NCBI RefSeq assembly: GCF_024198175.1 | Contig: NZ_JAJVKV010000003.1 | Span: 310,001 to 374,000 of the forward strand | From: Pyxidicoccus xibeiensis | GTDB taxonomy: Bacteria > Myxococcota > Myxococcia > Myxococcales > Myxococcaceae | Direction of reading: 5' to 3' | Length of the DNA stretch: 64,000 bases | Shown here: one piece after another, positions 54,833-63,900 of the stretch | Position numbering within the stretch: position 1 is the first letter of the stretch | How the letters are laid out: every line of letters starts with the position of its first letter | Position numbers and translations under genes: made by a program | The notes under the pieces: model-generated | The model's database searches: none | Told to the model about the DNA's origin: nothing | The model's input: the letters and a program-made list of their open reading frames with translations, nothing else

Positions 54833-57472
54833 TCAAGGGACGTAGAGCTCCGCGCCATTGTCGTTGGTGCCTCCCGTCACCAGCACCCTGCCCGTGGGAA
54901 GCAGCTGCGCCCGGTGGCCACTCCCTCGCTCTCCCGAGGGCCTGCTCGTGGGAGTCCAGCGCCCCGTGGCGGGGTCATAGAGCTCCGATGAGACGTTGGT
55001 GAAGATGTTGATGCTTCCGCCGACCTTGGTGGTTCCTCCTGTCACCAACACCCTTCCATCCGGAAGGAGCACCGCGGCGTGGTCATGGCGTCCCGAGCGC
55101 ATGGGGCCTCCGGCGTTCATGTTGCCCTCGGTGGTCCACTGGCCACTCACCGGGTCGTAGGAGTCGACAGTCTCGAGCGACGTGGAGGCGAGCGTGGTGT
55201 TGCTCGAGCCAGGCAGGATGCGGAACCCTCCCACCACCAGGACCCGCCCCGAAGGCAGCAATGTGGCCGTGTGGGCGCTCCGACTCACACGCATGGCGTT
55301 CGCGGGAGCCCAGGCCCCACTCGCCTCGTCAAAAAGCTCCGCGGTCGCGAGGTAGGTAGACCCGCTCAGGCCACCGGTGACCAACACCCTGCCCGAGAGA
55401 AGCAGGGTGGCCGTATGGGCAGTCCGTCCCTCGGCCAGGCTCGCCGTATAGGCCCAGGTCCTGGAGCCCGAGTCGTACAGCTCCGCCGACGCGAAGCCTC
55501 CTGTTCCCCCGGTGACGAGCACCCGCCCCGAGGACAGCAGCGTGGCCGTATGACTGCTCCGGTTCAGGTTCATGGAACCACTCGCGGTCCAGGCTCCTGA
55601 GCCCGGGTCGTACAGCTCCGCTGGGGCATTCTGCTCCGTGCCTCCTGTCACGAGCACTTGTCCCGATGACAGCAACGTGGCCGTATGACTGGCACGAGGA
55701 GTGGTCATGTCACCCGTGCGACTCCATCGCCCGGTGAGCGGGTCGAACAGCTCCGAGGTGGCGAGCCGTGCTCCGGTGGCATCCACTCCACCGGTGACCA
55801 GGATCTGGCCGGAGGGCAGCAGCGTCATCGTATGGCGCTTGCGCGCCGCGCTGATATCGTCCGTGGACTTCCAGATGCCGGTGCCGGCCGCGTAGCGCTC
55901 CACGCTCGTCGTGCCTCCGCCAAGAACCACTGCATCTCCCTGGGGAAGCGCGATGGCCGCGTGTCCTGTACGCGGCGCGGACATTCCCAGCGCGGAGCTC
56001 CACGCGTCGCGTTCCGGGTCATACAGCTCCGTGGTCTGCAGCGGGGCGCCATAACTGCCGCCGGTGACCAGCACCTTCCCTGAGACCAGGAGGCAGGCAC
56101 CGTGTCCGGTGCGCCCCGGCGGTGCCATTCCACGGATGGGCGACCAGCTCCCCGTCGACGGGTCATACAACTCTCCCGTGGTCAGTGGCGCGGTTGCGCC
56201 GGTGCCCGCGAGCACCAGCACCTTGCCGGAGCCCAGCACGGTGGCCGAGTGGCCCGCGCGCCGAGCCTGGGACATGGCGCCAGTGAAGGACCAGCTGCTC
56301 GCGGAGAGCGAGTCATACAGCTCCGCGGAGGCCAGATACTCGTGCGCAAGCGATCCCCCGCTGCCGAAGTACGTACGGGTTCCCCCCACGGCCAGGACAC
56401 GGCTCGAACCTGGCAACACGGTCAACGTGTGGCCGTGACGAGACTGGAGCAGCGAGGCCGTGGCGGACCAGGTGCCGGTGCTCGGGTCGTAGAGCTCCGC
56501 TGTGTTCAGCGAGACGAGGGCATCCGAGCCCCCCGCCACCAGGACCCTGCCCGAGAGCAACCGGACGGCAGCATGGAAGTACCGGGCATTGGCCATGCTC
56601 CCCGTCGAGGACCAGGTTCCCGTGCTCGGGTTGTAGAGCTCCGCGGAGGTCACCACGGCACCGTCGGCGTCCCTACCGCCTGCGACCAGCACCTGACCGT
56701 TGGCCAGCAGGGTCGCGCTATGCCCCCAGCGAGCCACCACCATGCTGCCGGTGGGAGAGACAGTCCCTGTCACGGGGTCATGGAGGTCCGCGGAGGCCAG
56801 GGTGGTCTGCCCGTCCCGGCCGCCGACCACCAATATCCTGCCGCTGATCAGCATGGTGGCGGTGAAGTCGCCACGTCTGGCGGCCAAGGCCCCGGCTGGC
56901 TCCCACGTCGGGCAGTCCGGCAACCCACCGACGAGGAACCGGACCGAGGTCGACGGCCCTAGCGAGTTGGTGATGGTGACCGTGATGAAGGGGGGCGCTC
57001 CGCCGGGGAGACACTCCGGCGCCGTCCAGGAGACGTCGCTGGTGGTCGTGCTGTCGTGCTGGGCCCCCAGCGTGCCTGCGGTGGCGGACCATGCGTAGCT
57101 CAGACTCCCCGCCGGGGGAGCTTCCACGGTGAGCTGAAGGGAGAGCGTGCCTCCCGGTTGCGTCATGGGAGCCCGAGGCCGGGTGTCCATCACGCGCGGC
57201 GGGCCCCCTGCGTCCGGCGGGGGGCCTCCATCCTGGCTGCCTCCATCCGGCGTGACGCCCGAGTCTGGTGTCGTGCCCGAGTCTGGCGTGGTGCCAGCAT
57301 CCGCTGTGCTGGGCCCAGCCCCCGCATCCGGGAGCTCTTCGCCCTCAACCTCGCACCGCTCTGGGGACCGCTCGCAGAGCCTCTGCCCCTCCAGCTCGAA
57401 GTCGGCGCATCCCGTGCCCGACAGCAACAACAGTGATGCCATCAGCATGGCCATCCGAGAGGGCGTGCTCAT
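54833..57472 (-). CDS. Kelch-repeat lipoprotein
   Basis: The 879-residue product has signal ending LSGTGC (Cys22), a Pro/Asp/Gly-rich linker (TTPDSGTTPDSGVTPDGG), and an Ig-like module (~100-190; SYAWSATAGTLGAQ, VSWTAPECLPG, ITVTITNSLGPST). Fourteen kelch-type units then follow to the end, each HTATLLxSGRVLVTGG followed by SAELYDPxTGxW. Fourteen blades would build two propellers. The Ig-like module is closely similar to that of the RCC1 lipoprotein at 6614-8245. GGAGG lies 5 bases before ATG 57472. It is probably surface-exposed, with binding or adhesion role. It overlaps the upstream gene by 4 bases. Confidence 0.9.
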   Translation of the reverse strand: MSTPSRMAMLMASLLLLSGTGCADFELEGQRLCERSPERCEVEGEELPDAGAGPSTADAGTTPDSGTTPDSGVTPDGGSQDGGPPPDAGGPPRVMDTRPRAPMTQPGGTLSLQLTVEAPPAGSLSYAWSATAGTLGAQHDSTTTSDVSWTAPECLPGGAPPFITVTITNSLGPSTSVRFLVGGLPDCPTWEPAGALAARRGDFTATMLISGRILVVGGRDGQTTLASADLHDPVTGTVSPTGSMVVARWGHSATLLANGQVLVAGGRDADGAVVTSAELYNPSTGTWSSTGSMANARYFHAAVRLLSGRVLVAGGSDALVSLNTAELYDPSTGTWSATASLLQSRHGHTLTVLPGSSRVLAVGGTRTYFGSGGSLAHEYLASAELYDSLSASSWSFTGAMSQARRAGHSATVLGSGKVLVLAGTGATAPLTTGELYDPSTGSWSPIRGMAPPGRTGHGACLLVSGKVLVTGGSYGAPLQTTELYDPERDAWSSALGMSAPRTGHAAIALPQGDAVVLGGGTTSVERYAAGTGIWKSTDDISAARKRHTMTLLPSGQILVTGGVDATGARLATSELFDPLTGRWSRTGDMTTPRASHTATLLSSGQVLVTGGTEQNAPAELYDPGSGAWTASGSMNLNRSSHTATLLSSGRVLVTGGTGGFASAELYDSGSRTWAYTASLAEGRTAHTATLLLSGRVLVTGGLSGSTYLATAELFDEASGAWAPANAMRVSRSAHTATLLPSGRVLVVGGFRILPGSSNTTLASTSLETVDSYDPVSGQWTTEGNMNAGGPMRSGRHDHAAVLLPDGRVLVTGGTTKVGGSINIFTNVSSELYDPATGRWTPTSRPSGERGSGHRAQLLPTGRVLVTGGTNDNGAELYVP

Positions 57473-58353
57473 GGCCACCTCCCCGACACGAAGGCAGTGC
57501 CCCCATCCGTCCCCACGCTCACCGAGACACGCTCCGTGGGAGCCCCCAGGAAGTACATCCCGGCGGCAACCCCCAGTCCAACCGCGCCCGCGCTTAGCAG
57601 GCCTACACCCACGGTCTGCAAGCTGCGACCGCGCGACACGCTCCGCTCGATATCGGGCGACGTGCCCAGGGAAGGGTCCGAGCTCCGAAGCTTCGAGAGC
57701 TCTCCTCGGGAAAGAGCCCAGGACACGCCACCGGCGGCAGCGAGCGCGCCGCCGATGATGGCGGGAACATGGGCTCTGGAACGCAGCGAGCGCTCCGCCC
57801 GCGCCTCCGAGCTCCGTGGAAGCGGTGACTCAGCACGTGCCAGCGAGGCATCCGTGGCGCCCGGCCTGGCTGGGGGCGGAGGTTCGGCCACGGAAGACTT
57901 CACAGGTTCCTGGCGCGGAGCGTCTACCCCGGAGACCAGCGCAGGCACCACCGCCTGAGCGCGGGTCCTCCTGGCGAGACTGTTCTTTACCTCCCGGCGC
58001 AGCGTTTCGAACTGGGTCAACAGCTTGGGCGACACATTCACCGGGAGCCGCGCCTCTGGCTGGAGGAACAGGGCGGCCTTGAAGGCCGCGGCGGCCTGCT
58101 CCGCCTGGCTCAGCTCCGCCAGGATGATTCCCTCCCAGAGCGACAGAGCCACGTCGTCCTCGATACCGCGTGACAGTCGCCGGGCTGTGACGAGCTGCTC
58201 GAGTGCTCGCTCGAACTCCAGGTCCTCATAGAGGTGACCTACGGAGAGCAGATAGGACCGCATCTCTGGCCCAGGTGCCGCGAATCCCCCCACAGGCAAG
58301 ATGACGAGGAGACCCCAGCACAGGACCTTTCCCAACGCTTGACCAGAACGCAT
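57469..58353 (-). CDS. Exported TPR-like protein with C-terminal membrane segments
   Basis: The 294-residue product has a signal peptide (VLCWGLLVILPVGGFAA), a TPR-like helical region (EDLEFERALEQLVTARRLSR, SLWEGIILAELSQAEQAAAA, FKAALFLQPEARLP), a Pro/Ala/Ser linker, and two hydrophobic segments near 195-215 (IIGGALAAAGGVSWALS) and 250-272 (VGVGLLSAGAVGLGVAAGMYFLG). GGGGAG precedes ATG 58353. It resembles proteins adjacent to myxobacterial kinase or propeller genes, which I cannot name. It is translationally coupled to the kelch gene (ATGA overlap), so they probably form one envelope complex. Confidence 0.78.
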   Translation of the reverse strand: MRSGQALGKVLCWGLLVILPVGGFAAPGPEMRSYLLSVGHLYEDLEFERALEQLVTARRLSRGIEDDVALSLWEGIILAELSQAEQAAAAFKAALFLQPEARLPVNVSPKLLTQFETLRREVKNSLARRTRAQAVVPALVSGVDAPRQEPVKSSVAEPPPPARPGATDASLARAESPLPRSSEARAERSLRSRAHVPAIIGGALAAAGGVSWALSRGELSKLRSSDPSLGTSPDIERSVSRGRSLQTVGVGLLSAGAVGLGVAAGMYFLGAPTERVSVSVGTDGGTAFVSGRWP

Positions 58354-58948
58354 GCACTCCCCCCGAACTGGCCCACCTCCTACACATCACGCTCAGGTCG
58401 GGGAAAGTTGCGCTTTCGAGGCGGCACGAACGTGGCGAGTCACGTGGAACAACGCCCGAGTGCCGGCTTTGAAAAGGTTCTGAACACGCGCCAGGCCACA
58501 AGGCGGGCTCGAATGGCACCGCCATCGCCCTTGTCGGGTAATTTTTCGACACGCTCCGGGCCTGAGATGCAACCCGATTGTCAGCAGCAATCCCTTGTCC
58601 CTTCGTCAGCCGCCGGACAGGGCAGAGGGGGAGTTCATGACAGTCGGACCACGGCGCGAGCCACCGCCTCCACGACGCCGGTAGCACTCCGCGCGACTTC
58701 ACCATGGGACGCCGCCCGGCCGCGCGTGCGGACCCGCTCGATGGAGGCCGCTTTGCCTCCCGCCGAGTCGAAGTCCCTGCCGGACATGACCCGAGCGCCT
58801 GTCCACCAGTGGACACCCCTCACATGACGCCCAGGATTTGGTGACAGACCGGAAATGCATGATGTCCGCGTGATTCACGGACCTCCAGGCAACAAGCCCG
58901 GAGGCCGCGAGCCACAGCCGTCCCCTTCTCGAAGTGGAGGCAGTCATC
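58354..58948. other. Intergenic region between the TPR-like gene and the subtilase gene
   Basis: I see no credible gene in these 595 bases; open frames on either strand have Arg/Ser/Pro-rich composition and no ribosome sites. It must contain the divergent promoters of the genes at 58353 (minus) and 58949 (plus), but no clear consensus stands out. The stretch around 58538-58560 is AT-richer (TCGGGTAATTTTTCGACA). Confidence 0.5.
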
Positions 58949-60556
58949 ATGCCGACGTCGTCCTTCCTGTCGATGCGCCCCCTGCGTGGCGCGCTGCTGT
59001 CCCTGTCCCTGCTGGCGCTGGCCCCCGCCGCCGAGGCCGCCCCGAAGTCGCTGGAGCCGCGTGGCCTCGCGGCGAAGCACACCGGCCGCGAGCTGCCCGG
59101 TGACATGTACGTGGAGCGCATCGTGGTGAAGTTCCACGAGGGCAGCCGCGTGCGCCTGCGTGACAACCGCCTGGTGCCGCTCGCCGCCGAGCGCGGCGAG
59201 GCGGAGCGCTCGCTGCTGGCCGAGCGCCGGCTGAGCGATGACCGCCTGAAGGCGGACACCGCCGCGGTGCAGGCCCTGCTGGAGCGCGCGCCGCGCATCG
59301 GCGCCCCCTCGCGCCTCTTCGACGAGGCCGAGCCCGTGCTGGAGGCGCGCAAGGCCTCCGGTGAGGAGCAGAGCGGCATCCAGCTGGCGGACCTCAACCT
59401 CTACTACGAAGTCCCGCTGCTGCCGGGCACCACCGCCGGGAGCGTGGCGGACCTGGTGGGCGAGCTGAACCGCCTGGAGGGCGTGGAGGTGGCCTACGCC
59501 GAGCCGCCCCCCGAGCCGGCCATGGTGAACTTCGGCATGGACGCGGCGGCGCGCGCGCTGCTGGCCGCGGCGGACATCCCGCCCACCACGCCGCAGTACC
59601 AGGGCAACCAGGGCTACCTCAACGTGGCGCCTGGCGGCGTGGACGCGAACTACGCGTGGACGGTGGGCGGCGGCCGGGGCACCAACGTGAAGGTGGTGGA
59701 CATCGAGGGCGGCTGGCGCATCACCCACGAGGACATGCCGGCCCTCTTCTACCAGGGCGGCACGCAGATCAACGACATCGGCTGGCGCAACCACGGCACT
59801 GCCGTGCTGGGTGAGATTGTCGGCACGGCCAACGCGTACGGCGTGACGGGCATCGCCAACGCGGCGCGGGCCGGCGTGGAGGGCATCGGCGGCCAGAGCA
59901 CGGCGAGCGCCATCTCCCGGGCGGCCACGGCCGTGGGCGCGGGCGGCATCGTCCTCATCGAGCTGCACGCGGGCGGCCCGTCGGACGGCACGGCGTGCAC
60001 GTGCAACACCAGCCAGTGCAACTACATCGCCATGGAGTACTGGACGGCCAACTACGACGCCATCCGCACGGCGACGGCCAACGGCGTCATCGTGGTGGAG
60101 GCGGCGGGCAACGGCAGCGCCAACCTGGACGCGGCCGCGTACGGCAATGCCTTCAACCGCACCGTACGGGACTCGGGCGCCATCCTCGTGGGAGGCAGCA
60201 CCGCGACGACGCGCGCGCCCATGTGCTGGACGAACTACGGCAGCCGCGTGGACGTGCACGGCTGGGGTGAGCGCGTCTACTCCATGGGCTACGGCAACGT
60301 GTTCGGCTCCGCCAACGGCGAGGACCAGTACTACACGTCGTCCTTCAGCGGCACGTCGAGCGCCTCGCCCATCGTCGTGGGCGCCGCCGCCAGTGCGCAG
60401 GGCGTGGCCCTGGCCAACGGCCGTCGCCTGACGAGCATCCAGATGCGCGGCCTGCTGCGCAACAACGGCACCGCTCAGGCCGCCGACGCGCGGCAGATTG
60501 GCCCGCTGCCGGACCTGCGCAAGGCGCTGCCCAAGGTCATCGCCGGCCAGTACTGA
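58949..60556 (+). CDS. Secreted S8-family (subtilisin-like) serine peptidase
   Basis: The 535-residue protein has signal RPLRGALLSLSLLALAPAAEA, then a long pro-region (~40-215; GDMYVERIVVKFHEGSRVRL is an inhibitor_I9/fervidolysin-like start). The catalytic domain has D251 in VKVVDIEGGW, H282 in RNHGTAVLGEI, oxyanion Asn in VEAAGNGSANLD and S470 in GTSSASPIVVG. A short insert CTCNTSQCNY carries paired cysteines. It is probably exported and matured outside the cell, as expected of a predatory, proteolytic bacterium. GGAGG lies ~8 bases before ATG 58949. It is followed by a clear terminator. It is the last high-GC gene before the compositional break. Confidence 0.92.
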   Translation: MPTSSFLSMRPLRGALLSLSLLALAPAAEAAPKSLEPRGLAAKHTGRELPGDMYVERIVVKFHEGSRVRLRDNRLVPLAAERGEAERSLLAERRLSDDRLKADTAAVQALLERAPRIGAPSRLFDEAEPVLEARKASGEEQSGIQLADLNLYYEVPLLPGTTAGSVADLVGELNRLEGVEVAYAEPPPEPAMVNFGMDAAARALLAAADIPPTTPQYQGNQGYLNVAPGGVDANYAWTVGGGRGTNVKVVDIEGGWRITHEDMPALFYQGGTQINDIGWRNHGTAVLGEIVGTANAYGVTGIANAARAGVEGIGGQSTASAISRAATAVGAGGIVLIELHAGGPSDGTACTCNTSQCNYIAMEYWTANYDAIRTATANGVIVVEAAGNGSANLDAAAYGNAFNRTVRDSGAILVGGSTATTRAPMCWTNYGSRVDVHGWGERVYSMGYGNVFGSANGEDQYYTSSFSGTSSASPIVVGAAASAQGVALANGRRLTSIQMRGLLRNNGTAQAADARQIGPLPDLRKALPKVIAGQY

Positions 60557-60578
60557 GTCCCGTCCCGACGTGACACCG

Positions 60579-60619
60579 GCCCCCATCCTGTCTCCTCACT
60601 CGAGGAGCGGGGTGGGGGC
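60579..60619 (+). terminator. Terminator of the subtilase gene
   Basis: GCCCCCATCC pairs with GGGTGGGGGC (one mismatch) around an inner CTCCTC/GAGGAG arm. The stem is followed by TTTCATT. It begins 22 bp after the protease stop, an intrinsic terminator. Confidence 0.75.
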
Positions 60620-60960
60620 TTTCATTACAAGAAACTCTGCGGAATCCGACTGCGGTCAAACGGGCAAAGCGAACTCGCGGCACGTCCGCAGCATCCAACA
60701 CCAGTGCGTCAACCGCGCTTCAAGCCTGCTTTGGTGGCTCCTGAGAGCCCATCTAGGAAGGACCTATTCCTGGCAACCTACGCCGCATACAAGGAGCATT
60801 CAGAGAACCCTACCGAAAGCGGCTCTGCTCAAGCCCTCTTGAACACGACCGACCATGTCAGCACAACGCACCACCACCGAGCAAACCACGCCCACCTCCA
60901 GCCCTAGCACGAGCGGATGCCCTCCACGTACACTGGCCCATGTCCAAGCGCGAGGGGCAT
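60620..60960 (+). other. AT-richer leader before the STAND-type gene
   Basis: No credible gene is seen in these 341 bases; a 67-codon frame from a GTG at 60704 has no similarity or ribosome site. GC content is visibly lower than in the previous 60 kb, marking the left edge of the foreign segment. The promoter of the downstream gene should lie here, but I cannot fix -35/-10 boxes. No tRNA, direct repeat or integrase is visible at the junction. Confidence 0.45.
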
Positions 60961-63900
60961 ATGCTCAAAGCAGATGTAGTCATCCTCACTGCGATTCCAC
61001 TTGAATACGAGGCAGTGCTGAAAGTGGAGGCAGGCGCCTGGACTGGAAGCCACTGGGAAGAGCAACCGGGCCCCAATGGGCTATCCGTATCTTTCCGTAC
61101 GTTTCGCGGCAAGGGAGGGCAACCCCTGCGCGTAGCGCTTACGGTGGCCGGAGACATGGGCCCGACGGCTTCGGCCAATGCCCTGCTTCCTTTAATCCGA
61201 GAGACTAACCCCACGTGCATAGCAATGGCAGGAGTCTGCGCTGGGCGCCCGAACAAAACAAATCTCGGCGACGTCATCGCGGCAGAACGTCTCTTCTTCC
61301 ACGACACAGGAAAGATGCTTCCTGCAGGTACGCAGCACGACCTGAAAACATACAATCTTCGCGACGACTGGAAGACGGCGCTGGAGCGATTCGACTATAT
61401 CTCGCGCTTTCGCAATGAAGCTTGGTGGAAAAACAGGCCTCGACCTATCGAGTGGCAAGAGAATTGGGTTTTGATGAAGCTCCATGAAGGAGTGCCGGAT
61501 CCATCAATCTTGCCTGAGGTCAACGAAGCCTGTCCCAATTGGAAGGAAGTCATTGAGCATCTCTGGAAGTCTCGACACCTCCAAAAAGGCCGCCTGCAAA
61601 TCACCCCGAAGGGCCAAGAACGCATCAGCCGAGCCTTAATTCTGCATCAAAATCGGCTCCCCAATCTCTCCCCTTCAGGAGAATTGCTCCCTTTCAAGCT
61701 CCATGTCGCACCAATTGGTAGCGGCAACAAGGTCATCGAGAACAAATCATACTGGGGCATCGTTCTATCATCGATGCGTAAGACACTAGGCTTGGAAATG
61801 GAGGCTGCCGTAATTGGTGCCGCAGCTCATGCACAGCGTGACCACAAGCTCGACGCGCTCGTGATGAAGGGCGTAATGGATTTCGCCAACAATGGTCGCG
61901 ACGATCACTTTAAAGAATTTGCCGCCCGTGCTTCAGCTGAGTGTCTGATCGCCTTCCTTCGCGAGCACCTTGTTCTAACGGCGGTCCCAGACATCGATGA
62001 CATTCTTGTATCAGGGAAGATCTCGACGGCGACAGAGAATCCACCTCCATCAGCACTCTTGAGTGCTCGCTATGAAATCGTTCCCTTCCACGAGCAAGGG
62101 CGCGGGACCATTTTCGCAGATTTAGACAAATGGTGTGACGACGCATCACCAGTAATGACGCGACTACTGCATGCCGAGGGTGGCGTTGGCAAGACCCGCC
62201 TTGCAATCGAATGGGTCAAACGTCGTCGGGCTATGGGATGGGCAGCTGGGTTTCTAGCGAAAGCCGTGCCCAAGGACTGGTTCAACAGACTATGCGCGCT
62301 CGGTCAGCCAGTGCTCGTTATTCTCGACTATGCGGAGAGTCGCACTGATCTGCGCGAACTACTATCGCGAGCATTGCGCTATACACTCCAAGATGGATCA
62401 AGAGCGCTTCGTCGAGTACGAATTCTACTGCTCGCCCGCAACGACGGCGACTGGTGGCAAGCACTACGACAATCTGACATTCAGTTGTGCTCTTGGCTTG
62501 ATTCAACCTCCCCGCGAGAAGTTCCTCCACTAACATCAGACTCCGCCGAGCGAGAAACACTCTTCCACGAGGCCGCAGAGCATTTTGCCAAGAAATTGGG
62601 GAAGCCGTATTTTCGGCAGGCTCCAGTCGTAGCACTTACCGATCAGCGCTTCGACCGAGTTCTCTATCTACACATGGCGGCGCTCGCAACAGTGAGCGGC
62701 CTGCCTTTTGACGCAAGCACATTGATGGATGTAATTCTCGACCACGAAGAGCAGTTCTGGGCGATACGTGCTGAGTATGATGATGTGGCGTTCTCTGTGC
62801 AACGTTCTCACGCTCGACAAATCGTCGCAGCCAGTACGCTCCGAGGCGGGCTCCCTACCTTCAATGTCGCAGCTGAAGTAGCCAAGCGAGTGCTGGGCCC
62901 CTTGCATTCCGTCGATACACGACTGCTCTTTCTGCTTCATCGTATCTATCAACGCAGCGATGAGGACTCTGAAGTGTTCCTCCCTCCCCTGGAACCAGAC
63001 CTGCTCGGTGAGGGAATTGTACGCCGCATTGCTGTCCCGACATTGAGCGAAGATCGCCCCCCTTTCGATTGGATCGATCGAGTTTTTGTTCCAGATGAGT
63101 CAGGTTCGTCAGTAAGTACGGGACTACAATTACTGGGCCGAATTTCTGCCACGTTCCCAAGTGCAGTGAGCCCTTGGATTGAAAGGCTCCTAGACGGCCC
63201 GTTACTCCGATTTCGAGCGACATCCGCATTAGAAGCTGCAAAGGCCATCGGGCTGCGCACGGCCTTCTCTGTGCTCGGAGACATATTGGCGTCCAAGCTC
63301 AATACAAGTGGAGATCTTGCGCTGGCAAATGAATTGACTGCAACTGGGGTCCCTTACCCTAGCGTATCGATTGGCAAAGTTACCGAGTGGCTCATTCGGA
63401 CTCAATTGGCGGCACTTTCAGCTACCGAAGAAACAGAACTTTCCATACAGCGCGCGAACCACCTTACCGTCTTAGGTGTAATCCTGAGCGACCTTGGCCG
63501 GAGAGACGAGGCGCTAAAAGTTACACAAGAAGCTGTCTGGCAGTATCGATGCCTTACTCAATCAAGTCCCGACAATCTAATTCCGAATCTGGCTACGAGC
63601 CTTAATAATTTGGGCAATATGCTAGGAAATATAGGCCGACGAGAAGAAGCGCTTAAGGCTATGACTGAGGCCGTCGCTCTCCGCCGAGACCTTGCTCAGC
63701 GCGATCCGGATGCGTTTGAGCATCACCTCGCAATGAGCCTCACAAACCTAGGTGCCAAATTTAGTGATTTGGGTCGCCACCATGAAGCCCTAGACGCAAA
63801 CTACGAGGCGGTCACGATTTATCGGTCCCTTATCCGGCGCTACCCCAGTGCATTCCTACACGACCTCGCCCTCAGCCTTAACAATCTAGGCTCGCTCCAG

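Noticed and set aside
58226..58827. Open frames on both strands of the 58.35-58.95 kb gap
   Set aside because: Arg/Ser/Pro-rich, no ribosome sites, and one overlaps the upstream gene; treated as intergenic.
60704..60907. A 67-codon frame before the STAND-type gene as a possible partner gene
   Set aside because: Starts at GTG without Shine-Dalgarno, no similarity and rich in His/Thr near its end; too weak to call.
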